From the NCBI GenBank assembly GCA_900548135.1, contig URJC01000203.1, positions 1 through 5,334 on the forward strand: a stretch of DNA of 5,334 nt, given 5' to 3'. The notes beneath the pieces are model-generated. The model was not told the DNA's origin and did not search any database. It worked only from the letters and a program-made list of their open reading frames with translations. The position numbers and the translations under genes are program-made. Each line of letters opens with the position of its first letter. Positions within the stretch are counted from its first letter, which is position 1. The DNA is from an uncultured Odoribacter sp. (lineage in GTDB: Bacteria; Bacteroidota; Bacteroidia; Bacteroidales; Marinifilaceae). Positions 1 to 5,092 of the stretch are shown here, piece by piece.

Positions 1-919
1 AGGTACTGATCTTTGGAATGTGTTTTTTTTTGTTGATCAGAATGAATCCGATAATGATCAAAGCAAGGGCTATTGGGTCGTGCCAGGAAAATTTTTGCAG
101 CCCCATTGAGATGGAAACAGCAGCTCCGGCCACAGGTAATAAATATTTATAAATGCTTTCAATAAAAGGAGTGATATAGTTTAAGGCATATACACTGAGA
201 AAGTAGCCGATCAGGGTTGCAAACACCAGGATATATCCCAGTTCCAGCCATATCCGGGTAGGGGGATGTCCGTAGAATAACGGAGCATGAATCAGTTGCT
301 TCATTCCAAAGGGGAGAGCTAGCAGCATAGCGGCAAGACTCATCCATTTCATAACGGTTACCGGATCAAATTTCTCTGTATAAGGTTTTATCAGAATTAA
401 AAAAAAGGAATAAGATACGGAAGATAGAAAAACGAGAATATCTCCCCCGAAAGCATCTTTTACTACTCCGGTATGCGGCATTAGCGAAGCGTATAGAGCT
501 CCTCCCAAACCGAGAATGATTCCCAGGGCTTTGTATTTGGTGAAGTTTGCATGCAAGAAGATGATGGACAAGGCGATGACTATGATTGGCTGGACCGTCC
601 GGATTACAAATGCATCTATAGGACCGGTTAAAGCCAGACCATTGATATATAATAGCAGATTACCTCCCATTCCTAAAAGTCCTCCTAATAGCATCATTAG
701 GATGTCTTTACAGGTAGGTTTGGGGGTTGTTTTAGATGGACGGATAAATGAACCGATGATCCAGAAAGCGAGGGCACTGGCTAAACACCGGAACAATACC
801 AGTCCGTTGGCTTGTATCCACTCCGGGATAATGACTTTCATAAAGTTGGTGTTGAAACTGTAAATGAAAGTAGTTGCTAAAATCATCAGGTGGCCTGGGT
901 ATGCCCGGGAATATGCCAT
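1..919 (-). CDS. EamA/DMT-family permease, C-terminus cut by window edge
   Basis: Probable inner-membrane transporter of the drug/metabolite transporter superfamily (EamA type); the substrate cannot be told from sequence. The frame is open for 306 codons from the ATG at 919-917 to the left edge with no stop, so the protein is nearly complete for a family of about 290-310 residues. About ten hydrophobic segments can be seen, near residues 10-28, 39-58, 73-92, 99-120, 128-147, 158-178, 187-206, 224-244, 250-271 and 281-297, in the usual two five-helix repeats. The first repeat has the typical glycine-rich stretch followed by NGLALTGPIDAFVIRTVQP (residues 93-111). The second has YALNYITPFIESIYKYLLP (residues 244-262), the usual position of the conserved proline-containing helix. 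The tail after residue 296 is basic (KKKH), as expected for a cytoplasmic end. The gene is divergent from the pirin gene. Family assignment is strong; function is unknown. Confidence 0.88.
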   Translation of the reverse strand, partial: MAYSRAYPGHLMILATTFIYSFNTNFMKVIIPEWIQANGLVLFRCLASALAFWIIGSFIRPSKTTPKPTCKDILMMLLGGLLGMGGNLLLYINGLALTGPIDAFVIRTVQPIIVIALSIIFLHANFTKYKALGIILGLGGALYASLMPHTGVVKDAFGGDILVFLSSVSYSFFLILIKPYTEKFDPVTVMKWMSLAAMLLALPFGMKQLIHAPLFYGHPPTRIWLELGYILVFATLIGYFLSVYALNYITPFIESIYKYLLPVAGAAVSISMGLQKFSWHDPIALALIIIGFILINKKKHIPKIST

Positions 920-937
920 AGTGTTGTGTTTTGGGTA

Positions 938-945
938 CTAAAATA
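938..945 (-). promoter_or_regulatory. Possible -7 element for the EamA permease
   Basis: Read on the minus strand this is TATTTTAG, one mismatch from the Bacteroidetes -7 consensus TAnnTTTG, lying 18 nt before the permease ATG. No TTTG-type -33 element is seen at the usual 19-21 nt spacing. Weak, sequence-only call. Confidence 0.25.
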
Positions 946-958
946 CTCAGTTGTTTTG

Positions 959-974
959 ACGTTTTTATAAACGT
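959..974. promoter_or_regulatory. Inverted repeat, possible shared operator
   Basis: ACGTTT-TTAT-AAACGT is a perfect 6-bp inverted repeat with a 4-bp spacer in the 123-nt gap between the divergent permease and pirin genes. It lies between the two candidate -7 elements (938-945 minus, 983-990 plus) and covers the place where the -33 element of either promoter would be expected. That geometry suits a regulator acting on both genes, but no regulator gene is present nearby. Six-base arms can arise by chance. Confidence 0.35.
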
Positions 975-982
975 GGGAAACT

Positions 983-990
983 TTACTTTG
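983..990 (+). promoter_or_regulatory. Possible -7 element for the pirin gene
   Basis: TTACTTTG differs at one base from the Bacteroidetes -7 consensus TAnnTTTG. It would give a transcript start near 997 and a leader of about 45 nt. The nearest upstream TTTG (955-958) is 24 nt away, longer than the usual 19-21 nt, so the -33 assignment is doubtful. Confidence 0.3.
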
Positions 991-1042
991 TTTCATACCG
1001 TTAAATAAGAATGAATGACCTGGAACTTTTAATTATTACTTT

Positions 1043-1750
1043 ATGAAAACGATATTAGACAGGGCGAATACGAGAGGACATGCAGATTATGGATGGTTGA
1101 ATACCTGGCATACTTTTAGTTTTGCAGATTATTATAATCCGTCCCGGATTCATTTCGGGGCTTTGAGGGTGTTAAATGATGATACAGTCGGACCCGGCAT
1201 GGGATTTGACACACATCCTCACAAAAATATGGAAGTTGTTTCTATCCCATTGAAAGGGTATTTGCGACATGGAGACAGCCTGGAGCATAGTGAGGTCATT
1301 ACTCCGGGAGATATTCAGGTTATGAGTACTGGTACCGGTATTTATCATAGTGAATATAACGATAGTAAAACAGAAAATCTGGAATTTTTACAAATCTGGG
1401 TTATTCCGCGGGTAAATAACACCCAACCAGTATATAAAAGTTATGATATTAGTGGAGTGGATAAGAAAAATCGTTTTGGGTATATTATAGCACCGGATGG
1501 AATAGCTCCTACAGGTATTTTGCAAGATGCTTGGTTTTCGTTAGGAGAATTAGAGAAAGGGAAAAAATTGGGCTATCAGCTTCATCAGAAAAACACAGGT
1601 GTATATTGTTTTGTGATCGAAGGTGAAATAAAAATCGGAGAAACAGTATTGTCCCGTCGGGATGGATTGGGTGTTTATGATACTGATAGTTTTCAGGTGG
1701 AAGCTTTAAAAGAATCTTTTGTCTTATTGATGGAAGTTGCTATGATTTGA
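1043..1750 (+). CDS. Pirin-family bicupin protein (YhhW-like)
   Basis: Complete 235-residue cytoplasmic protein of the pirin family, close in length to E. coli YhhW (about 231 residues), which is a metal-dependent bicupin with quercetin 2,3-dioxygenase activity in vitro. The N-terminal cupin carries the expected metal ligands: H58 and H60 in DTHPHKNMEVVSIPLKG, and H102 and E104 in GTGIYHSEYN. The opening ANTRGHADYGWLNTWHTFSF (8-27) is a family signature. The C-terminal cupin (about 150-235) lacks an obvious ligand set, as in YhhW. The physiological substrate is unknown for most members, so an enzymatic role is an inference from the family. The ATG at 1043 is preceded by an AT-rich leader without a Shine-Dalgarno sequence, normal for Bacteroidota. 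It is divergent from the permease and convergent with dinB, so it is probably transcribed alone. Confidence 0.93.
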   Translation: MKTILDRANTRGHADYGWLNTWHTFSFADYYNPSRIHFGALRVLNDDTVGPGMGFDTHPHKNMEVVSIPLKGYLRHGDSLEHSEVITPGDIQVMSTGTGIYHSEYNDSKTENLEFLQIWVIPRVNNTQPVYKSYDISGVDKKNRFGYIIAPDGIAPTGILQDAWFSLGELEKGKKLGYQLHQKNTGVYCFVIEGEIKIGETVLSRRDGLGVYDTDSFQVEALKESFVLLMEVAMI

Positions 1751-1817
1751 GAAATATATGAAGTTATAAGGTTGGGCTGACGGTTGGATTATTTTGATGG
1801 ATTTGATGTATTCGGGG

Positions 1818-1855
1818 CTATGAGCCGTGAGGTCCTTGTATGGTGTTTCTCATAG
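1818..1855. repeat. 7-bp inverted repeat between convergent genes
   Basis: CTATGAG (1818-1824) is repeated inverted as CTCATAG (1849-1855) around a 24-nt loop in the 117-nt gap between the ends of the pirin gene and dinB. The hexamer GGGGCT also occurs directly repeated at 1814-1819 and 1855-1860. There is no T-run on either side, so it is not a standard intrinsic terminator. It might still help separate the convergent transcripts. The rest of the gap shows only a short imperfect tandem repeat (TTTGATGGA/TTTGATGTA, 1793-1810). Confidence 0.3.
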
Positions 1856-1867
1856 GGGCTGGATAAA

Positions 1868-2950
1868 TCAGAACTCAAAGCTTAACTGGGTTGGAGTTGA
1901 ATGGGACGTGTCAGGGACAGGATTTACCGGATTGGAAACGGTTAATCCCATTAGCCGTATTTTATAATCTACCAATTGAAGCTCATGCAATAACTGTTTT
2001 GCAAGAGGCAAAATGTCTTTCATCGTCTGTAATTCATGGGTAACGCTGATGCTTCGTGTTTTTTGGGAAAAATCGTTGAATTTAATTTTTAAGGTTAACG
2101 TGTGCCCATGGAAACCGGCTTTTTTTAAGCGGCGGATCAGTTCGTCGGCTACATGCCAGAGTTCTATAATCAGGGCCGTATGATGGGTTAGGTCTTTTTC
2201 AAAAGTATATTCACAGCCTACGGATTTACGGATTCTTTCTGATTCCACAGTTCGTGGATCTATACCATGGGCAAAATCACGATACAATTGCCCTGCTTTC
2301 CCAAAATTGCGGGTTAAGAATTCTAAAGAACAATGGCGTAGTTGAAGACCATTATGAATGCCGAGAGTATGCATTTTGTGTGCCGTTACTTTACCGATTC
2401 CCCAAAAAGCCTCGATGGGTAATTTTGCTATAAAGGCGGGGGCTTTGTGGGGGTGGATCACATACAGCCCATCTGGTTTGCGGTAGTCGGAGGCAATTTT
2501 TGCCAGAAATTTGTTGTATGATACTCCGGCAGAAGCTATTAAGCCTATCTTTTCTTTGATTTCCAGCTTGATAGCACGGGCAATATCCACGGCTAAAGGA
2601 ATGTTTTTTTTATTTTCGGTGACATCCAGAAAAGCTTCGTCTAAAGAAAGGGGTTCTATCCTGTCTGTATATTCATGGAAAATGGCCCGGATTTTTTCAG
2701 AAATTTCTTTATAATATTCCATTCGTCCACGGATAAAGATCAGATCAGGGCATAATTTGATTGCTTTCATGGAAGACATCGCTGAATGAATACCATACTT
2801 CCGGGCTTCGTAGCTGGCTGTTGCGACTACACCTCTTTCCTCCGGTCTTCCGACAGCTACAGGTTTACCCCTGTATTCCGGATGATCCCGTTGTTCCACA
2901 GAGGCATAAAATGCGTCCATGTCAATATGTATAATCTTTCTGGTATTCAT
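1868..2950 (-). CDS. dinB: DNA polymerase IV (Y-family translesion polymerase)
   Basis: Complete 360-residue Y-family DNA polymerase, which copies past damaged template bases and is error-prone. The palm/finger region (about 1-165) has the first catalytic motif IHIDMDAFYASVEQ with D10, and the second catalytic pair D104-E105 in SLDEAFLDVT. Y15 sits at the steric-gate position that excludes ribonucleotides (F13 in E. coli DinB). SYNKFLAKIASDYRKPDG (144-161) is the typical conserved block. A helix-hairpin-helix thumb follows (about 175-230, with FWGIGKVTAHKM), then the little-finger domain (about 240-340). The last residues, QLSFEF (355-360), look like a C-terminal sliding-clamp binding motif. 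The start at 2950 puts four residues before KIIHIDMD, matching the family. It is a single gene, convergent with the pirin gene. Whether damage induces it cannot be judged directly; see the repeat at 2982-3004. Confidence 0.97.
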   Translation of the reverse strand: MNTRKIIHIDMDAFYASVEQRDHPEYRGKPVAVGRPEERGVVATASYEARKYGIHSAMSSMKAIKLCPDLIFIRGRMEYYKEISEKIRAIFHEYTDRIEPLSLDEAFLDVTENKKNIPLAVDIARAIKLEIKEKIGLIASAGVSYNKFLAKIASDYRKPDGLYVIHPHKAPAFIAKLPIEAFWGIGKVTAHKMHTLGIHNGLQLRHCSLEFLTRNFGKAGQLYRDFAHGIDPRTVESERIRKSVGCEYTFEKDLTHHTALIIELWHVADELIRRLKKAGFHGHTLTLKIKFNDFSQKTRSISVTHELQTMKDILPLAKQLLHELQLVDYKIRLMGLTVSNPVNPVPDTSHSTPTQLSFEF

Positions 2951-2962
2951 TGTTTTTCAGAT

Positions 2963-2970
2963 CAAAGTTA
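2963..2970 (-). promoter_or_regulatory. Probable -7 element of the dinB promoter
   Basis: Read on the minus strand this is TAACTTTG, an exact match to the Bacteroidetes -7 consensus TAnnTTTG. It ends 12 nt before the dinB ATG, so a transcript starting 5-7 nt downstream would have a very short leader of about 6 nt. No TTTG -33 box is seen at 19-21 nt upstream; that position is occupied by the repeat at 2982-3004. Confidence 0.5.
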
Positions 2971-2981
2971 ATGGCTTTTTG

Positions 2982-3004
2982 TGTGATTTTTGTGATTTTC
3001 ACAA
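2982..3004. promoter_or_regulatory. Tandem and inverted repeat upstream of dinB, possible operator
   Basis: TGTGATTTT occurs twice in tandem (2982-2990 and 2991-2999), and the second copy is part of a perfect inverted repeat TTGTGA-TTT-TCACAA (2990-3004). The block lies just upstream of the exact -7 match at 2963-2970, over the expected -33 position of dinB, which is where a repressor or activator would bind. The half-sites recall TGTGA/TCACA boxes of CRP-type regulators, but the 3-bp spacer is shorter than the usual 6, so no regulator is named. Confidence 0.4.
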
Positions 3005-3027
3005 TTTTTAGGTATCCGCTCAGTAAT

Positions 3028-3061
3028 AAAAAAAGAAAGCCTCCCCTTGGATAGGAGGCTT
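3028..3061 (-). terminator. Intrinsic terminator, minus strand, with no known gene before it
   Basis: AAGCCTCC (3037-3044) and GGAGGCTT (3054-3061) form a perfect 8-bp GC-rich stem with a 9-nt loop. On the minus strand the stem is followed by TC and then seven T residues (3034-3028), a textbook Rho-independent terminator. On the plus strand no T-run follows. It lies 78 nt upstream of the dinB start and upstream of the probable dinB -7 element, so it does not end dinB. It must end, or attenuate, a minus-strand transcript starting somewhere right of 3061. Confidence 0.8.
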
Positions 3062-3078
3062 AGGGCTTGTGGATGTGA

Positions 3079-3132
3079 AGTAGAATGTTGTGTTAGCCCT
3101 GGGTGTTTGTATAATGAGTAGAATGATGTGTT
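3079..3132. repeat. Imperfect 16-bp direct repeats, 38-bp period
   Basis: AGTAGAATGTTGTGTT (3079-3094) and AGTAGAATGATGTGTT (3117-3132) match at 15 of 16 bases. A shorter third relative, AATAGAATGAT, lies at 3163-3173. Too few and too irregular for a CRISPR array. They fall inside the candidate minus-strand RNA. Confidence 0.6.
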
Positions 3133-3137
3133 TGATA

Positions 3138-3157
3138 ATACTTTTAGAAAAAAGTAT
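3138..3157. repeat. Perfect 8-bp hairpin with a 4-nt loop
   Basis: ATACTTTT (3138-3145) and AAAAGTAT (3150-3157) are exact reverse complements around AGAA. In RNA from either strand this would fold as a tight stem-loop. It is AT-rich and has no adjacent long T-run, so it is more likely an internal structure element than a terminator. Confidence 0.55.
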
Positions 3158-3282
3158 GCCAGAATAGAATGATAACTTGTGATTTTATGAATTGTGTTGA
3201 AATTGTTTATGTTACGAAAATGGTTCAAAGAAAATGATATTGAGGCAAAGTGTGGAATATGTAGATTTTTGGGGGAGTGGAG

Positions 3283-3299
3283 TGGGGAAAATTTCCCCA
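3283..3299. promoter_or_regulatory. 17-bp inverted repeat in the dinB-nanH gap, possible operator
   Basis: TGGGGAAA (3283-3290) and TTTCCCCA (3292-3299) are exact inverted copies around a single A. The near-zero spacing fits a dimeric protein binding site better than an RNA hairpin. The GC-rich ends stand out in a very AT-rich gap. It lies about 158 bp upstream of the nanH ATG and just beyond the right end of the candidate RNA, so it could serve either. It follows a G-rich stretch (3271-3287). Confidence 0.4.
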
Positions 3300-3334
3300 A
3301 CTGAAAATCGCGGGTAGGGAGTTGTTGGCAGATG

Positions 3335-3374
3335 TTTTAATAAGTTTGGGCTGATTTATTAAAATATTTTAATA
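3335..3374. promoter_or_regulatory. 18-bp palindrome and repeated octamer upstream of nanH
   Basis: TATTAAAATATTTTAATA (3357-3374) is a perfect 18-bp palindrome. Its half-site TTTTAATA also occurs directly at 3335-3342, 32 bp (about three helical turns) before the copy at 3367-3374. The block is 83-122 bp upstream of the nanH start, a reasonable place for a regulator or bent-DNA element controlling the glycan operon. The local DNA is almost pure A+T, so chance palindromes are more likely than usual. Confidence 0.35.
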
Positions 3375-3414
3375 TATTGTGTTTATTTTTTATAGATATT
3401 GTGGTAAATCTTTA

Positions 3415-3422
3415 TATATTTA
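3415..3422 (+). promoter_or_regulatory. Possible -7 element of the nanH operon
   Basis: TATATTTA matches TAnnTTTG except for the last base and lies 34 nt before the nanH ATG. It is followed by C, as the extended consensus prefers. No clear -33 TTTG is present at 19-21 nt. Given the AT-rich setting this is a tentative call. Confidence 0.25.
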
Positions 3423-3456
3423 CACTCTGAAAGTTTGTAAATATAATCGCAATATC

Positions 3457-5088
3457 ATGAAGAAACCCATCTTATTATTATTTTTAGTTTCGTGGTGTGT
3501 CATTTTTTCTGTGAAAGCTGCTGATACGATTCGCATTCGGGAAACTCAAATTCCTATTTTGATTGAACGACAGGACAATGTCTTATTTTACTTTCGTGTA
3601 AATGCAAGTGCCGGGCAAACCTTGAATGAAGTTAAGCTGGATTTTGGAGAGGAAGTGAAATTACAGGATATTCAGGCTGTTAAGCTTTATTATGGGGGTA
3701 CTAGACGTCAGCAGCCCCATGATGAAAATGTATTGGCTCCGGTAGAGTATGTTTCTTCGCATGCTGAAGGAAAAACCTTAGCAGCTAATCCTTCTTATTC
3801 TGTTTTGAAGGCTGTGGTGAAGAAACCCAAAAGAAAAGTTGTTTTCAATATAGATCAAAGTTTGTTGGCCGGGCCCAATTTTTATTGGATTAGTTTGCAA
3901 ATGAGACCTAAGGCTTCTTTGTTGACGAAAGTGACGGCTTCAATTGCGGCGATTACGATTGATTATCAGCCGGCTTGTTTGCATTTTTTGTCATCCCAGG
4001 GAGTGGAGCACCGGATGGGGATAGGGGTCCGGCATGCCGGGGATAATGGCTCTGCTGCTTTCCGTATACCGGGATTGGTGACTACCAACAAAGGAACTTT
4101 ATTGGGTGTGTATGATGTGCGTTACAATAATAGTGCGGATTTGCAAGAACATGTGGAGATCGGATTGAGCCGTAGTACGAATGGAGGAAAGACATGGGAA
4201 AAGATGCGTATTCCATTAGCATTCGGTGAAACTGGAGGATTGCCTTCCGGACAAAATGGTGTGGGCGATCCTTCGATATTGGTAGATGCCAAAACCAATA
4301 CGGTATGGATTGTTGCGGCCTGGACACATGGAATCGGGAATCAAAGGGCCTGGGGGAACTCCGGACAAGGTATGGATATGAACCAGACAGCCCAATTGGT
4401 GATGACTAAAAGTGAAGATGACGGGAAGACCTGGTCTGCGCCTATTAATGTGACAGAGCAGGTGAAGGATCCTTCCTGGTATTTTTTGTTACAGGGGCCT
4501 GGGCGTGGAATTACGATGGAAGATGGAACACTGGTATTTCCTATCCAATATATTGATGCAAAACGTGTTCCCAATGCCGGTATTATGTACAGTAAAGATA
4601 GAGGGAATACTTGGAAGATCAACAACTATGCCCGTACAAATACTACGGAATCACAGGTTGCAGAGATTGAGCCGGGTGTGTTGATGCTGAATATGCGTGA
4701 TAACCGGGGGGGGAGCCGGGCTGTTTCGGTGACCAGGGATTTGGGAAAGACGTGGACGGAACATGCTTCATCTCGGAAGGCATTACCAGAACCGGTATGT
4801 ATGGCCAGCTTGATTCATGTGAAAGCAGAACACAATATATTGAGGAAAGATCTTTTATTGTTTTCTAATCCCAATACAAATAAAGGCAGGCATCATATTA
4901 CCATAAAGGCTAGTTTAGACGGAGGGCTGACCTGGCCGTCTGAACATCAGGTTTTATTGGATGCAGGGAATGGATGGGGGTATTCGTGCCTGACCATGAT
5001 TGACGAAGAAACCGTTGGTATTCTTTATGAAAGTAGTGTCGCCCATATGACTTTCCAGGCAGTGAAACTGAAAGATCTGATTCGGTAG
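3457..5088 (+). CDS. nanH: Secreted sialidase, glycoside hydrolase family 33
   Basis: Complete 543-residue exo-alpha-sialidase that releases terminal sialic acid from host glycans, probably in the periplasm or at the cell surface. A type I signal peptide (residues 1-21, cleavage likely after SVKA) is followed by an N-terminal beta-sandwich (about 24-180) typical of Bacteroides sialidases, then the six-bladed propeller. F202-R203-I204-P205 is the FRIP motif. Arginine-triad candidates are R203, R414 (NMRDNRGG) and R478; D228 is the likely acid/base, and Y509 (WGYS) with E403 the nucleophile pair. Five Asp-boxes lie at 240-247, 319-326, 379-386, 426-433 and 486-493; the first has N for D. The length matches B. 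fragilis/B. thetaiotaomicron sialidases (about 544). The frame is also open from a GTG at 3379, but the ATG at 3457 directly begins the signal peptide (MKKPILLLFL). It is the first gene of an operon with the hexosaminidase-like gene. Confidence 0.97.
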   Translation: MKKPILLLFLVSWCVIFSVKAADTIRIRETQIPILIERQDNVLFYFRVNASAGQTLNEVKLDFGEEVKLQDIQAVKLYYGGTRRQQPHDENVLAPVEYVSSHAEGKTLAANPSYSVLKAVVKKPKRKVVFNIDQSLLAGPNFYWISLQMRPKASLLTKVTASIAAITIDYQPACLHFLSSQGVEHRMGIGVRHAGDNGSAAFRIPGLVTTNKGTLLGVYDVRYNNSADLQEHVEIGLSRSTNGGKTWEKMRIPLAFGETGGLPSGQNGVGDPSILVDAKTNTVWIVAAWTHGIGNQRAWGNSGQGMDMNQTAQLVMTKSEDDGKTWSAPINVTEQVKDPSWYFLLQGPGRGITMEDGTLVFPIQYIDAKRVPNAGIMYSKDRGNTWKINNYARTNTTESQVAEIEPGVLMLNMRDNRGGSRAVSVTRDLGKTWTEHASSRKALPEPVCMASLIHVKAEHNILRKDLLLFSNPNTNKGRHHITIKASLDGGLTWPSEHQVLLDAGNGWGYSCLTMIDEETVGILYESSVAHMTFQAVKLKDLIR

Positions 5089-5092
5089 CGAT

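Larger units (their letters stand above)
3028..3225 (-). ncRNA. Candidate small structured RNA, right end uncertain
   Basis: Inferred, not recognised as any known RNA family. Reading leftward on the minus strand, the segment contains a perfect 8-bp hairpin (3138-3157), a 6-bp long-range stem AGGGCT/AGCCCT (3095-3100 with 3062-3067), and then the terminator at 3028-3061. Three copies of CATTCTAYT lie between the hairpins (3163-3171, 3117-3125, 3079-3087). A possible -7 element, TTTCTTTG (3226-3233 minus, one mismatch to TAnnTTTG), would give an RNA of roughly 190 nt; no matching -33 box is seen. No convincing protein gene lies on either strand here. The alternative is a long dinB leader with an attenuator. 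The boundaries are guesses except for the terminator. Confidence 0.35.

Noticed and set aside
159..347. 62-codon minus-strand frame within the permease region
   Set aside because: It is an out-of-frame shadow of the permease; the permease frame continues uninterrupted across it, so there is no frameshift here.
516..863. 115-codon plus-strand frame opposite the permease gene
   Set aside because: It is antisense to a clear membrane-protein gene that stays open for 306 codons; a shadow frame.
1818..1855. Bidirectional intrinsic terminator between pirin and dinB
   Set aside because: The stem is only 7 bp with a 24-nt loop and lacks a T-run on either strand; kept only as an inverted repeat.
3079..3173. 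CRISPR-like array
   Set aside because: Only two near-identical 16-bp units and one partial copy, with unequal spacing (38 and 46 bp) and no cas genes.
2968..3300. 110-codon open frame on the minus strand in the dinB-nanH gap
   Set aside because: It reads straight through the intrinsic terminator and the dinB promoter region, is rich in S, H, F and N without any domain-like pattern, and resembles no family I recognise. Probably a chance frame in AT-rich DNA.
3234..3317. 27-codon plus-strand open frame starting MILRQSVEYVDFW
   Set aside because: Short, no family resemblance, and it spans the 3283-3299 inverted repeat; nothing supports translation.
3271..3350. G-quadruplex
   Set aside because: G-runs are present but only scattered runs of three or more within usable loop lengths; four well-spaced runs are not seen.
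3379..3456. GTG start extending the sialidase by 26 residues
   Set aside because: The extension is AT-rich upstream DNA and would bury the signal peptide; the ATG at 3457 gives the standard signal sequence and family length.
3457..3520. Lipoprotein signal at C14 of the sialidase
   Set aside because: The residues before the cysteine (VSW) do not fit a lipobox, and hydrophobic residues continue after it; a type I site after SVKA fits better.
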